From Saccoglossus kowalevskii (taxonomy: Eukaryota > Hemichordata > Enteropneusta > Harrimaniidae), in assembly GCF_000003605.2 (NCBI RefSeq), contig NW_003126388.1, forward strand, positions 445,117 to 471,730: 26,614 bases of DNA, read 5' to 3'. Below, piece by piece: positions 1 to 9,500 of the stretch. Made by a program: the position numbers and the translations under genes. Under the pieces are notes generated by a model that saw only the letters and a list, made by a program, of their open reading frames with translations, ran no database searches and was not told where the DNA came from. How positions within the stretch are numbered: position 1 is the stretch's first letter; each line of letters begins with the position of its first letter.

Positions 1-335
1 TTGTCGTACACAATAAGTGACAGTCAAAACAATAGCAGATATATTGTTCTTCGAGTCACCATAAGTTCAGTTTCCTGATAATCCCAGGTTGAAATTTGGT
101 AAACTAGAAAGAACTCGCACATCTTCACCAAGCAAGCAGCTCATATTGCGAGTTACACCTAAAGTTATCGTCCCATATTCATACGATGAAAACATTAGTC
201 AATACATCCATAAATTTTTCAGTTATAAATGAAAAAGATTTCTCCGAAATTGTTGTTTGGCAACCTCACCTGCAAATTTATAAAGATATGTATATGAAAT
301 GTTAATCTATAATTAAAAAAAAATTAAAATGTTGT
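1..335. other. AT-rich sequence, no gene seen
   Basis: I see no open frame with recognisable content, no RNA gene and no obvious repeat here. The sequence is ordinary AT-rich noncoding DNA. It lies downstream of the minus-strand SLC17 gene. Confidence 0.5.
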
Positions 336-662
336 TTATATAGTAATCGTACCCGTATATTCACCGAAATTTAATGATTTCGTACTTCCATCAAAGGCAA
401 CCCCTAGAAGTCTTAATAAGCCGCAGTCTGTTCTGCTGCAAAAATATGGAACAAACGCGAATATCATACTGATCATGAGAGCTGCAATGGCTGCTGCAAT
501 CAAGATTGTCGTGTTCAACAAAAGTTTTTTGTGAGTGTTAACTTTTTTCCTTAGACAGTGAAAATCTGGCAATCGTCGCGGCGAGTTGGAAAGTTTTTGA
601 ATTTGTATATCATGCCATTCGTATTTTGTCGGTGAACTGTGGTAGGGTAATAATATTGACAC
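336..662 (-). CDS. hypothetical ORF with one membrane segment
   Basis: An ATG-to-stop frame of 108 codons on the minus strand. Residues about 1-46 are polar and basic. Residues about 47-72 form a strong hydrophobic segment (around LIAAAIAALMISMIFAF), followed by a short tail with two cysteines (CSRTDC). That layout would suit a type II single-pass membrane protein or the first coding exon of one. I recognise no family, no acceptor or donor ties it to neighbours, and no polyadenylation signal follows closely. It could be a chance frame in AT-rich DNA. It is listed because the basic-then-hydrophobic organisation is more structured than the other small frames nearby. Confidence 0.22.
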   Translation of the reverse strand: MSILLPYHSSPTKYEWHDIQIQKLSNSPRRLPDFHCLRKKVNTHKKLLLNTTILIAAAIAALMISMIFAFVPYFCSRTDCGLLRLLGVAFDGSTKSLNFGEYTGTITI

Positions 663-1113
663 AGTATAATAGCTAAAGTTTTCTTTTAGTTTTTTTTTTT
701 AATTTCATCAAGGAGTCCTTTACATTCTAAAGATTTTTGTTTTACTGCTATGACAACGGTCTCACAAGGCTCTCGGACCGCAAAATGCCCGGCGTTTTTT
801 TATTGTTAGTGTTACACGACGAAAAGACAATCACAAGAAGAAAGAATAACAAAGAAAGAACAAGTACAGTTAGTCATGAATATAGTATGTCATTGCCACT
901 AACGAACACTGTTTGTTTTGTTTGTTTGGCTTTATTTTTACAGACTATAATATTGCTCAATTGAAAAATACTTCTAAATTACTTATAAAGTTAAATAAAA
1001 ATAAAGTCTTATTTTCAGTATGACAATTAAATATGATTTTTTCCAATCACATAATTAAAAATGGCACTTTCATTCAAGTCATAATGACCTGTGGGTAAAT
1101 GGTGTTTGTCTTT
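663..1113. other. noncoding sequence, nothing recognised
   Basis: A small plus-strand open frame lies at 737-964 but has no recognisable domain. Its first half is lysine/arginine-rich and its end is hydrophobic. I treat it as chance. No repeat structure is evident. Confidence 0.4.
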
Positions 1114-1660
1114 CTACATCAACAGTAGCAAGTGTGTAATTGTTTTAAAATGCTCCTCACAAAGAGTATACGAATCGTCTTCTCTAATTGTCCACGTTAT
1201 ACAACAATAATTTACAGCCAAATAATTATGCAAAATACTGAATGGAAATAGTTTTGTCACTGTGTCCGGTATGATCCAGTGCAGTCTAAGATAATTTCTC
1301 CAAATTTGTAAATTTTGTTCTGCAATTTCAAGGTTATTGTGCACATAAAAAATGTCATTTACACTAGTAGCCCGCCTCATCCACTGAAATACCTCTGGAA
1401 TAACTCTTTCCAAAAAACCGACTTGATATCAAGGAGGAACAAGTTATCCTTTCAGATGCAATAGATCGCATTTCTCTTACTTGCAATCAACTATGCAATT
1501 TTTTTTATAGAAAATTGGAATTTGCCAGCAAGTTTTCTAAATTATAATTGTTGATAAACTCGGTCAAAAAATCAGTTCCAGCTCTGCAAAGTATTCCACG
1601 GTTAGAAACAAATCATTTTGCTGAATCAATATCAGCTACCAAAAAATTTGTGTCAACCGC
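1114..1660 (-). pseudogene. decayed coding-like stretch, family not recognised
   Basis: On the minus strand, 1114-1413 is an open frame of 99 codons with protein-like composition (for example VIPEVFQWMRRATSVNDIF). Upstream, in a different frame, 1414-1640 reads as protein-like sequence broken by several stops (for example GILCRAGTDFLTEFINNYN). The two parts together look like one old coding sequence with at least one frameshift and two or more stops. I cannot name the family. An old transposon-encoded protein or a dead host gene would both fit. The stretch lies just downstream of the SLC17 stop codon on the same strand and could also be unused 3' flank. Confidence 0.25.
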
Positions 1661-1696
1661 ATATTAGGGTAGTTTTAGTTGATTATTACAAATATG

Positions 1697-1702
1697 TTTA
1701 TT
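1697..1702 (-). promoter_or_regulatory. candidate polyadenylation signal for the SLC17 gene
   Basis: The hexamer AATAAA reads on the minus strand 135 bases after the stop codon of the SLC17-like gene. A second AATAAA overlaps that stop codon (1836-1841), but it is less likely because it would leave almost no 3' UTR. The assignment rests on sequence match and position only. Confidence 0.35.
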
Positions 1703-1836
1703 TTGTCTGATCTGGACTGCCAGCAATTCTCCTGCAAAGAATATGGGATAAAGAGTCTTCTTGTCTGGTTCCCAGGAAGATCATTTTCTACAACATTAAT
1801 CTAAATTAATTTGAAAGCGAGGCCATGAAATAAGAT

Positions 1837-2073
1837 TTATTCGTGCTTTTGATGTTTATATATGTCATCCTCACTTCCACTATCAGTCTTCTCAATTCCC
1901 ACATTGTCAAATACCACCATATCTGTCTGCTGTGTCTTGTCCCTTTGTCTAGCTTCCTTGTCTTTGGCCCATTCCCGTTCATCCACTTTCAAAGTTAGCA
2001 GAACAGCAATTCCACCAATGACGTAAATCAACGCTGATAACGCGAAAATCTTCTGCCATTGTTCACGCGTATT
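1837..2073 (-). CDS. SLC17-like terminal exon: TM12 and cytoplasmic tail
   Basis: Enters in phase 0 after TTTTAG, with the stop TAA at 1837-1839. It encodes REQWQKIFALSALIYVIGG (TM12) and a tail of about 50 hydrophilic residues rich in D, E, K and Q. Confidence 0.9.
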   Translation of the reverse strand, partial: NTREQWQKIFALSALIYVIGGIAVLLTLKVDEREWAKDKEARQRDKTQQTDMVVFDNVGIEKTDSGSEDDIYKHQKHE

Positions 2074-5000
2074 CTAAAACAACAAAATATTGAATTAAAA
2101 GTGGTTTAACTATTTTTCGTGTGCTACCAAAGGGTGTGAGTGTCTACAGACAGTTATATATGCGAATGTACTGACTTGGTTGTCTAGACATAATTTTATC
2201 GAAATATATGTTATCCATGACGCGTAAGTTGCTTTCACTGCCATATATCATTCAGTTTAGCAAGTACATACATTTCGGTTTTTAGGATTGACATATTATC
2301 CCATAATCGCAGACGTCATCATCAATGATGATTCGTGATTCTATATATGGACTATCTCAGGTCTAGTATCAGATCTGGGAGTATTTACCTCCTCCGCTGT
2401 TGCTGCGCCAACAACCAAAGGTGAGAGCGATCCAGCAATACTACCAGCTGTGTTCGTAATGCCGAATAAAATACCACCAAATTTGGGTGCAATCTCAACG
2501 TGGTTAACTTTAAAACCAGGTGTGCCACATCCACTGAAAGCAGAAGATATTGTGATGAACAAAACTGCCAGCCCACGATTACAGCCGATCTGTCCACCCA
2601 TCATCAAGAAAACAGCCGGTAAGAACATACCTGAAAATACACGTTAAGTTTGTATCATAACTTATTCATTATAATAAAAAAAACATAATCCTCCACAAGA
2701 TCGTTTACCATTTGTTGATATCCAAAGCTTAGATTTAGACATTTCGTAATATTACTGCTGAATGCTATAGCGTGGCGTGTATAGGCCGTGCACTGTAAAA
2801 CTCGTATGTTTGCATTTCTGCTATGACAACGTTGTTCTATTAATAGGGGCACATACATGTATATTTAATAACAGCAGCAAACAACAATTGTATCGCTATT
2901 TTATCTTCTGATGCGATCGTGCGCAAAGCGTAAACAAATACAACGGCGTATAATTCCTCAATGCAATTAATATTGTGAGGTTATTACGAGGATACCGAAA
3001 AGTATGCACGAAGACAGCTGAGGTCTATGCAACCGTGTACTGTCTGAGTGCATACTTTGCGGCATCCTCGTAATCACCTTATCATTATACATTTTTTCCT
3101 CCAAAGGATACATCGTGGGGATGCCGAAATCAAAAAAGTTTATAACAGATTGAGCAAACTTCTTTCTATAGGGTCAAACTCGGGGGGGCTGCCATGTTTG
3201 TTTTTATTTTAAGAGGACGCGCGTAATCGTTCCATAAGTGGATACGCATATAGCAGTCATTACCCAATGACGTCAGTACTCTTCTCACTTGGATTGTTGA
3301 CATAATGTATCTCTGTCTGGTATAGTCCGCTAACCAACCGTAAAATATTGTAAACGTCCAAAGACCAAGTGATGATAAAGAAGACATGAAACCGTTCTAT
3401 ATGTGAAAGAAAATACATGTTTTTAATTACACTGGTTGTCGTAATGTTATTGAACTGGGTACGCCAAGTGTGACAAGAACGCATACACCAGAACCCAAAC
3501 TTACCGCTCCCAGGTTGAAGCCAAGTATTTGATCCATGTATTGCGGAAGACTTGTCAGTAGAGTATAGCTACCCCAGTTGCTGCAAAAGTGACCAATTGT
3601 GAGGCCCCACACCTGTGGTGATTTGAATATGGAGAGCCAAGGAACTCGCCAACCCTGAAAAAAGACAAAGAATTTAATTCTATGAGATATATTTTACATT
3701 GAAAACTCTTGGCAGCGCTTCGCTAAAGAACGTTATACCTTCACAGAAGAACTATATAAGTATAAATTTACTCACGGAGTTCACACAATGATAATGGCAG
3801 AAGATTATTATATTTCTGAACAGTACCAATGGAATGGAGTAGTATGGAGTGAAGTGGTAAATGGAAAGTGTACAACCACCAACATGGCGCCCACCAGTGC
3901 TAGATAAACATGTATTCATTGACAGTTGCTAGAGAAAGTCTCTTTGTCTAAACTGGTTTTGGCATTCAATAATGACAGCAAAAATGTTAATATTCAGCGT
4001 GTCTGAACATTCCTTGATTCAAAAGATTTGTCACTGATGTGAAGAGAGCGATTCGCTCACATCTTTAAGTGATTTGCATCAAGGCTTTAATTGTTGCTGC
4101 ATTGAATGCATGCGATACTAGTAAAAGCCTAAGCAAAGCATGTGAAGAACCTTAAGATTAGATGTGGTGGCAATGCTGATATATGTTTAAATCATTAACG
4201 ACCATTAATTTAATAAATCACAATAATTTTTTGTTATTTACCGATTTCTTCACGTTGGTAGTAATGGAGTTTACAATATAACTTCTTTCTTCTTCAGAGA
4301 TCCTAGGATGAGAATCTGGAATATCCCATATTAGGAGAAACCAAAAAACACACCAGCATAGCGATATTATGCCTAAACAGAAAAAAAGACACACTCGCGT
4401 AATTTTTCTTATACACGTGTTTGAAAAAATTGATAAAGAATCAATAATAGCTGGAAATGTGTTCTACATGTGTTCAAAAATACCGTGTAAGTTTAAATCT
4501 CTGATGATACGTATGAATGATAATGATAAATCGTCTAAATGTCGCATATTTGAGAAAATTCTTTGCGATATTGCCAATGAATGCTCTTTGGCGATTACAT
4601 ACACTGAGGTGGATATATTTTTTCCGAAAATCGGAAAGTATGTAATGTAATAATCACACACCGACTCATGCAACCAGTCAATATTTTTTTTAATATTTAA
4701 CACAACATTGATGAACTTACCAAATACGTAAAAACAAGATTCCCAACCTAGTGTGACAGACAGCACACCTGACAATGACATAGCAGCGATGCTTCCCCAG
4801 TTTGCACCTATAATACAGAATAGTATGAATGCAATAGAATGATATTTTGAATATCGAGTACGGAATGCATTAAGATGGTGAACCTATCAGATGCTATGTT
4901 GGGGTAATTGATGATCAAACTGCAATCCATCTTGCACATACGAACAGAGACTATTTTTTATGTGTAAGTTATGGCCGTTCATTGGCGAGATTTGGACAAG

Positions 5001-8000
5001 ATACTAATGCAGCGTTTTGTTTTCACTTCTATTATCTTTTGATTTTTCTTATTTTGAAATAAAAAATGATGTTCTCGATGACTGGTACACATTTTTGTGA
5101 CCCCTTTTCGGGGACTGATACAAACACTCGTGTCTGATGACGTCAATCTAAAAGAAAATTATATAATATATAGGTATAAACCTATGATTATGTTTTATGT
5201 TTTGTCAGGTTGATCTGATCAGGGTTGTGAACAATTGGAACACATAGGAACATGTTTAGTGGTTGGTTTAAGGGGTCATATGATGGAATCCGGGGAACTG
5301 GGAACTGGGAACACTTTATTGTTGTCCATTCTCCTTATTAAATTAACACTATTTTATTTTACAGTTTTTTTGGCGTCCAAGTGAGTCAGGTTTAATTGTG
5401 TCCATCGGATGAACTATTGGTGCATTTACTTCGATCGAGAAGCTCGAGACTGTTATTGGGTGCATATTATGGGTTGATATGTAGGGACTGGAATTATGTA
5501 ATAATAATTTCTGTACAAGGCTTCTAGCATGCTTTAACCCTCGCAATTTCATTATAAAAGTATAATTTGTTGATAATAAAAAATATATTAAGAAAGGAAA
5601 TATCTAACAAAACCATTTCTTGTTTGAATTGTTCTTTGTCTCGATACGTTTGTGTATGGTATTCGTTTCTATTGTACCGTAATACAAATCTTTTCTATAT
5701 CTCGAGACCTATTGACCTTGTTGACATTTTTTATTCATCTTATGTAACAAGCACATTTTTACTAATTCGATGAAGTTGATCTATATGTATGTGAGAATCA
5801 TTCAAGCAATTGTAGATATCAACATAACACCTGGATGCAACTGTTTATTACTTGTAATTATTACCTTCGTGTTTTTGCTTGTGGGCGCCCCTTTGTAAAG
5901 TTCTTCGTGACATTATATCGAATCATTTAGGCATTTAGAAACTCGTGTTTAATCCTTTATAATTTATCAGGAGATCATGCATAAGAATTGACTTCGAATT
6001 TTGCAATACAATTTCCCAAGATGTTAGGGAACGATGTGTGCCACAGTCATATAAAAAAAACATGTCACAGACAAACTAAAACGACATTTTAATTGTACCT
6101 TAGCGACCGGCAAGGGAGATAAGGTGTTATCGCAATATTTCCGATATTGCCACTCATTCACACGTATATATCATTAAGATCAGAGCAATTCGCATATTTG
6201 TGTATGGCATTGAAAACCTAACCTTCGCGGTTCAACGTCCACCAGGGCAAAATACATTATCCTTACAGCATGCAATCCTACTCCTACGAACCAATGACAC
6301 TGTAAATAAGCTAAAACTGGAAAACAGCAAAACAGCAAACTAACTAGTTGTCTAGGGTTTTACTCCCGTTTTTTTTATGTAGTTACTAATCTTAACCTTA
6401 AACCTGAGTGTTCAGGGTAGTTTCATCTTCAATGTGTGCACAATGAATACATACTAATAGACGAAGTAAACGAACAATGGAGGCCGTCGCGTCGCGCTCT
6501 GTTCGATATGCGCGACGACCACCACCCTTTAAGAATCACCACACAAGGAATAACAGATGTTATTTCAACCCTTTTTTTCTCTCGCACTCTGGGTGTACCA
6601 CCTACCAGAATTGCTGAAAGATATCAGTCTGCTTCTCTCTAGAGGTGGCGCCCATTTACCCCACATTCCATACGATGATGGGAAAACTGGACCCTGTAAT
6701 GACAGTACACGTTTCTGTGGTTAATTATTATGAAATATTACGATTTCAATGAAATAACAGAAAATTCGTCTGAGTATAATTCAATGAAACAGTCAACTTA
6801 TAAATCAGTTTGTTGTAAAACACGATACTCTATGTCGACTGACTTTCAAAAATATTTTAATATACACCTGGCAAAATCCTAAGAGAAACCGACAAGTGAA
6901 AATGGCTCCAAAACCAAGCCAAGCTGCAGCCGGTGTGAGCATTGTTAATATGGCACAGAATAAAATGCTGCCACCATACACACGCATTGCTCCGAATTTT
7001 CTTTCAAGCCATCCTCCCGGAATCTGTGTAATCGTGTAACCATAGTAGAAAGCTCCAAGCAGAATTCCTTCTTGGTAACTACTCCAGTTGAAATCTCCCG
7101 TCTAGTAATATATAACGTTAGTTTATAACATGTCTCAATACTTTCCAATAATATATATGCATGTATAGTCAAATCTACATGGATTGATCCGTTCATCTAA
7201 TTTACATATACAAACATATGAGCATGAAATACAAGATTTGTTATATTATACTATAGTGATAATTATGATTTACAGCAGAAACTGAAAAATATGATATTTT
7301 GTACTTCATCTTATACTGTCTTGGAATATTTCTTTTTGTTTTGATTTCTTAATACAAACAATTAAGGTAGAGATGCATGTTTGTGAGCCCTTGGGAGTGA
7401 TTTTTTTTTATTTTTTGTTTTTTATTATCTAAACAGTCTTGGCAATATACTGTTAAATTTTGGAGAATTGTGAATAGTGGAACATACTCAAAAAACGATT
7501 TTAAAATATAGATAACAGGTGCAAACATTCTCTCTTTTGAATGCTTAGCAAGATTTAGCAAGGCTGTACATAAATAATAAAAAAGAAACATGGTGAAATA
7601 AAAGAAATGACGGGATCTCCATATTATGCACTATATTTTAACAAAACGATAATACATTTAAATTTGGAACTGTTACAGCCATTTGTATTATGAGCATTAG
7701 CACACTTCTTACTGAGTGAATTGTTATGCAAATTAGCAATTATCTCAGCTTCTTTTTAGTGCACATCCCAGAACTTAAAAAAAATAGCTCCAGTTTTCAA
7801 GACGGCACTTTCTTCATAGTAAACAGATGTACCCACAAACCAAGTTTGACAGGAAACAGAAGCATGGTTTAGGAGCTATTTTTTTTAAATCACTTTTGAC
7901 CAAAAAAGCACATTTTTGTGCATATTTCAAACTACAGTGTCCATAAAAAAAATACTAAAAATTTTTAAAATTCATACAATGTGCTTTCTGAAAATATATA

Positions 8001-8544
8001 GTTTTGTGGACCAGGGAGGTCATCTTGGTTTCCTAATTAACTAATTAAAATACCTGTCAGGTAAACAGCATCTCTACCTTAAAGCGGGGGAGTCGTAACC
8101 TGCGCATGCGTCAGATGGCCATGGCGTTTCATTGTTTACAAACAAGCGTCTACCCATGAGGCTTTGCGTTTTAACGTGTGTTGTTATCGTCGCTCCCGCT
8201 TTAAACAAATGTATGATACGCGATTAACAAATAAACGACTGTTGGACAATTTGAGGTGGGTCCGTCAGTGCCTAGAAAAAACTGCTCTTGAGTTCAATAT
8301 TAAATTCCATATTCACCGTAAAATTTACGTATGACAAGCCGATGTAGGTATGTCCTTACCTCTTCCTCCTCAGTGACGGTTGCATTTATACCACATTCGT
8401 CTGCACTATCCTGTGCATCGCTGTCATGCCCAGTACTATTCACCATGGCAACGATGGCAACACTGAGATTATTTCGCATCGTGTATGCATTCAGCATTCC
8501 AAAGAAAAACCAGATTGCCAGCACGTGACGGGCTGCTATCAGGT
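1837..8544 (-). CDS. SLC17-family anion transporter (sialin/VGLUT-like), first coding exon missing
   Basis: Nine minus-strand exons join with consistent GT/AG sites and phases: 8544-8360, 7101-6868, 6693-6606, 4807-4721, 4372-4242, 3654-3505, 3396-3264, 2630-2389 and 2073-1837. They give 494 residues plus a stop, close to the full ~495-residue family length, so only a short N-terminus is absent. SLC17 hallmarks in order are MRNNLSVAIVAMV (TM1), a lumenal loop with two N-glycosylation sequons (NST, NAT), TQIPGGWLERKFG (TM2 and the 2-3 loop), WGKWAPPLERSRL (TM4-5), DSHPRISEEE (central loop), LPQYM and NGFMSSL (TM7-8), and GILFGITNTAGSIAG (TM11). The family moves organic anions (sialate, glutamate, urate) or phosphate across lysosomal, vesicle or plasma membranes. 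Here the usual TM4 glutamates and histidine are replaced (see findings), so the substrate and proton coupling cannot be inferred. The tail is hydrophilic and acidic, without a clear sorting motif. Confidence 0.93.
2389..2630 (-). CDS. SLC17-like exon H: TM9-TM11
   Basis: 242 bases, entering in phase 1 after TTTCAG and leaving in phase 0 before GTAAAT. It encodes MFLPAVFLMM, GFKVNHVEIAPKFGGILFG and ITNTAGSIAGSLSPLVVGA, the most conserved block of the family. Confidence 0.93.
3264..3396 (-). CDS. SLC17-like exon G: TM8-TM9
   Basis: 133 bases, entering in phase 0 after ATATAG and leaving in phase 1 before GTAATG. It encodes NGFMSSLSSLGLW, the second-half loop motif GWLADYTRQR and the VRRVLTSL segment. 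Confidence 0.9.
3505..3654 (-). CDS. SLC17-like exon F: TM7 region
   Basis: 150 bases, phase 0 at both ends, acceptor TTTCAG, donor GTAAGT. It encodes VPWLSIFKSPQVWGL, HFCSNWGSYTLLTSLPQYM and DQILGFNLGA, a close match to the TM7 region of the family. Confidence 0.93.
4242..4372 (-). CDS. SLC17-like exon E: TM6 and central cytoplasmic loop
   Basis: 131 bases, entering in phase 1 and leaving in phase 0 before GTAAAT. It encodes a tryptophan-rich TM6 (CWCVFWFLLIWD), then the conserved loop DSHPRISEEERSYI ending in TTNVKKS. Confidence 0.92.
4721..4807 (-). CDS. SLC17-like exon D: TM5-TM6
   Basis: 87 bases, phase 1 in and phase 1 out. Acceptor TATAG, donor GTAAGT. It encodes ANWGSIAAMSLSGVLSVTLG and the WESCFYVF segment. 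The split glycine codon at each end matches the neighbouring exons. Confidence 0.9.
4808..6605 (-). other. SLC17 intron between exons C and D
   Basis: AT-rich intron of 1798 bases. Apart from the MITE A fragment at 6481-6532 I see no coding or repeat structure. The short open frames within it carry no recognisable domain. Confidence 0.7.
6481..6532. mobile_element. MITE family A, internally deleted fragment
   Basis: About 50 bases carrying GTCGCG-rich sequence, the internal TGTTCGATATG block and the terminal GCGACGACCACCACCCTTTAA end of family A. Nearly all of the centre is missing. It lies in the SLC17 intron between exons C and D. The right TTAA is present and the left end is degraded. Confidence 0.6.
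6606..6693 (-). CDS. SLC17-like exon C: TM4-TM5 junction
   Basis: 88 bases, entering in phase 0 after ATTACAG and leaving in phase 1 before GTAGGT. It encodes GPVFPSSYGMWGKWAPPLER followed by SRLISFSNS. The WAPPLERS motif is diagnostic of SLC17. The position usually occupied by histidine before the MW pair is tyrosine. Confidence 0.9.
6868..7101 (-). CDS. SLC17-like exon B: TM2 to start of TM4
   Basis: 234 bases, phase 0 at both ends, acceptor ACTAG, donor CAG/GTGTAT. It encodes FNWSSYQEGILLGAFYYGY, the major-facilitator 2-3 loop motif GGWLERKFG, TM3 and the first part of TM4 (CRFLLGFCQ). Confidence 0.92.
7362..8082. mobile_element. MITE family E with 15-bp perfect terminal inverted repeats and TTAA ends
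   Basis: TTAAGGTAGAGATGC at 7362-7376 is matched exactly in inverse orientation by GCATCTCTACCTTAA at 8068-8082. The roughly 720-base interior is AT-rich with homopolymer runs and no coding capacity, as expected for a non-autonomous DNA transposon. TTAA at both ends suits a TTAA-duplicating superfamily (piggyBac or Kolobok type, inferred). It lies in the SLC17 intron between exons A and B, and its right TTAA is shared with the next element. Confidence 0.7.
8079..8204 (+). mobile_element. MITE family B copy 1
   Basis: 126 bases running from TTAAAGCGGGGGAGTCGT to CGTCGCTCCCGCTTTAA. The interior TTGTTTACAAACAAGCG is shared with the copies at 11944-12092, 12218-12372 and 21319-21468. It is a short inverted-repeat element without coding capacity, abutting family E through one shared TTAA. 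It lacks about 25 bases that the 12218 copy has near its right end. Confidence 0.75.
8360..8544 (-). CDS. SLC17-like exon A: TM1 and lumenal loop
   Basis: The acceptor is TTTCAG before 8544 and the donor is GTAAGG after 8360. The exon enters in phase 1 (two bases complete a split codon) and leaves in phase 0. It encodes TM1 with the conserved arginine of the R-x-N-L-S-V-A signature, then an acidic lumenal loop with two N-glycosylation sequons. Confidence 0.88.
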
Positions 8545-8858
8545 CTGAAACCTTAATTAACAAAAACAAATTATATACTAGTATATTTACGTTAATCACG
8601 CTATAACATGACAACTCGTATATTGTGCTCGTTCATGTCCTCTTACACAAGTCTGAAGCAATCTGAAATCAGACACATGAAATTTAAAACTAAACTGGCA
8701 CAAACTGTTTGATCTTTACTCTTGCGTACTTTAGGATGGCGAATGCGAACGATTGTTAATAGTACGTGACCCAAATCAATAGAATCGCGATACAAATAAG
8801 AATATAATCAAACGGCGATCTGAATTCGATCAATGAGCGACTCGAATGTGACAAGTGG
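8545..8858. other. upstream intron of the SLC17 gene; degenerate repeat at its end
   Basis: No coding exon is convincing here. From about 8745 the sequence is a degenerate repeat of roughly 22-25 bases with a core like GACCCGAATGCGATAA. It resumes at 9285 after a MITE insertion. Confidence 0.35.
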
Positions 8859-9500
8859 TTGAAGCGCGGTGGTCGTCGCGCAGCGCTTGTTCGAATTTCA
8901 TGTAAATGTATTTTACACGCGTTGTAAACGTCGTTATTAGTCCCATATCGAACACGACGCGGCGCGACGACTGCTGCCCTTTAAATTAAATAATAATAAT
9001 AAATGATAATAAAATAAATGCGACTGATTGTACTAATATTTACTAAATGGGGGGGGGGGGCTCTTGAATCCAGCCCAGACCCAAAAAAGTAAATTATGAA
9101 ATACAAAAACAGTGAAAATTCTCTACATTTTGAATATGAAGAAAAATTCTTTGCATACGAACACCTGATTAGGCACAAAATCTATAACACGTTCTCGCGT
9201 TATTTGAAACTGTTATTTTCATCCGACTCAGTAGCCAATCAGCGAGGATTTATAGTTGAACGAAAATTTAATCAATACGCGTCATTGAACGACTCAAATA
9301 TAATCATAGCCTAGTGCAATCAACGTGCTACCCGAATTCAATCAGTGGGAGACCCGAATGCGATAATGAATGCGTTGCCCGAAATGGTCCAGGGGCCACT
9401 AGAAGACAAGGATGCGATAAATGCGCATGACCCGAATGCGACGAGGTGCGCGTGACTCTAAAGCAATAAATGGGCAACTGGAATACAAGAACCCCAAAGC
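8745..9500. repeat. degenerate minisatellite, about 22-25 bp units, split by a MITE
   Basis: Successive blocks such as GAGCGACTCGAATGTGACAA, TGAACGACTCAAATATAATC, GGAGACCCGAATGCGATAA and GCATGACCCGAATGCGACGA recur on both sides of the family A element at 8859-8984. The units are too diverged to give a firm period. The segment 8985-9284 between the parts is plain AT-rich DNA with a run of twelve G at 9049-9060. Confidence 0.35.
8859..8984 (-). mobile_element. MITE family A copy, reverse orientation
   Basis: Runs from TTGAAGCGCGGTGGTCGTCG to GCGACGACTGCTGCCCTTTAA, with the family interior (TTCATGTAAATG, TAGTCCCATATCGAACA). The left TTAA has mutated to TTGA. The orientation is opposite to the best-preserved copy at 26164. 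Confidence 0.75.
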
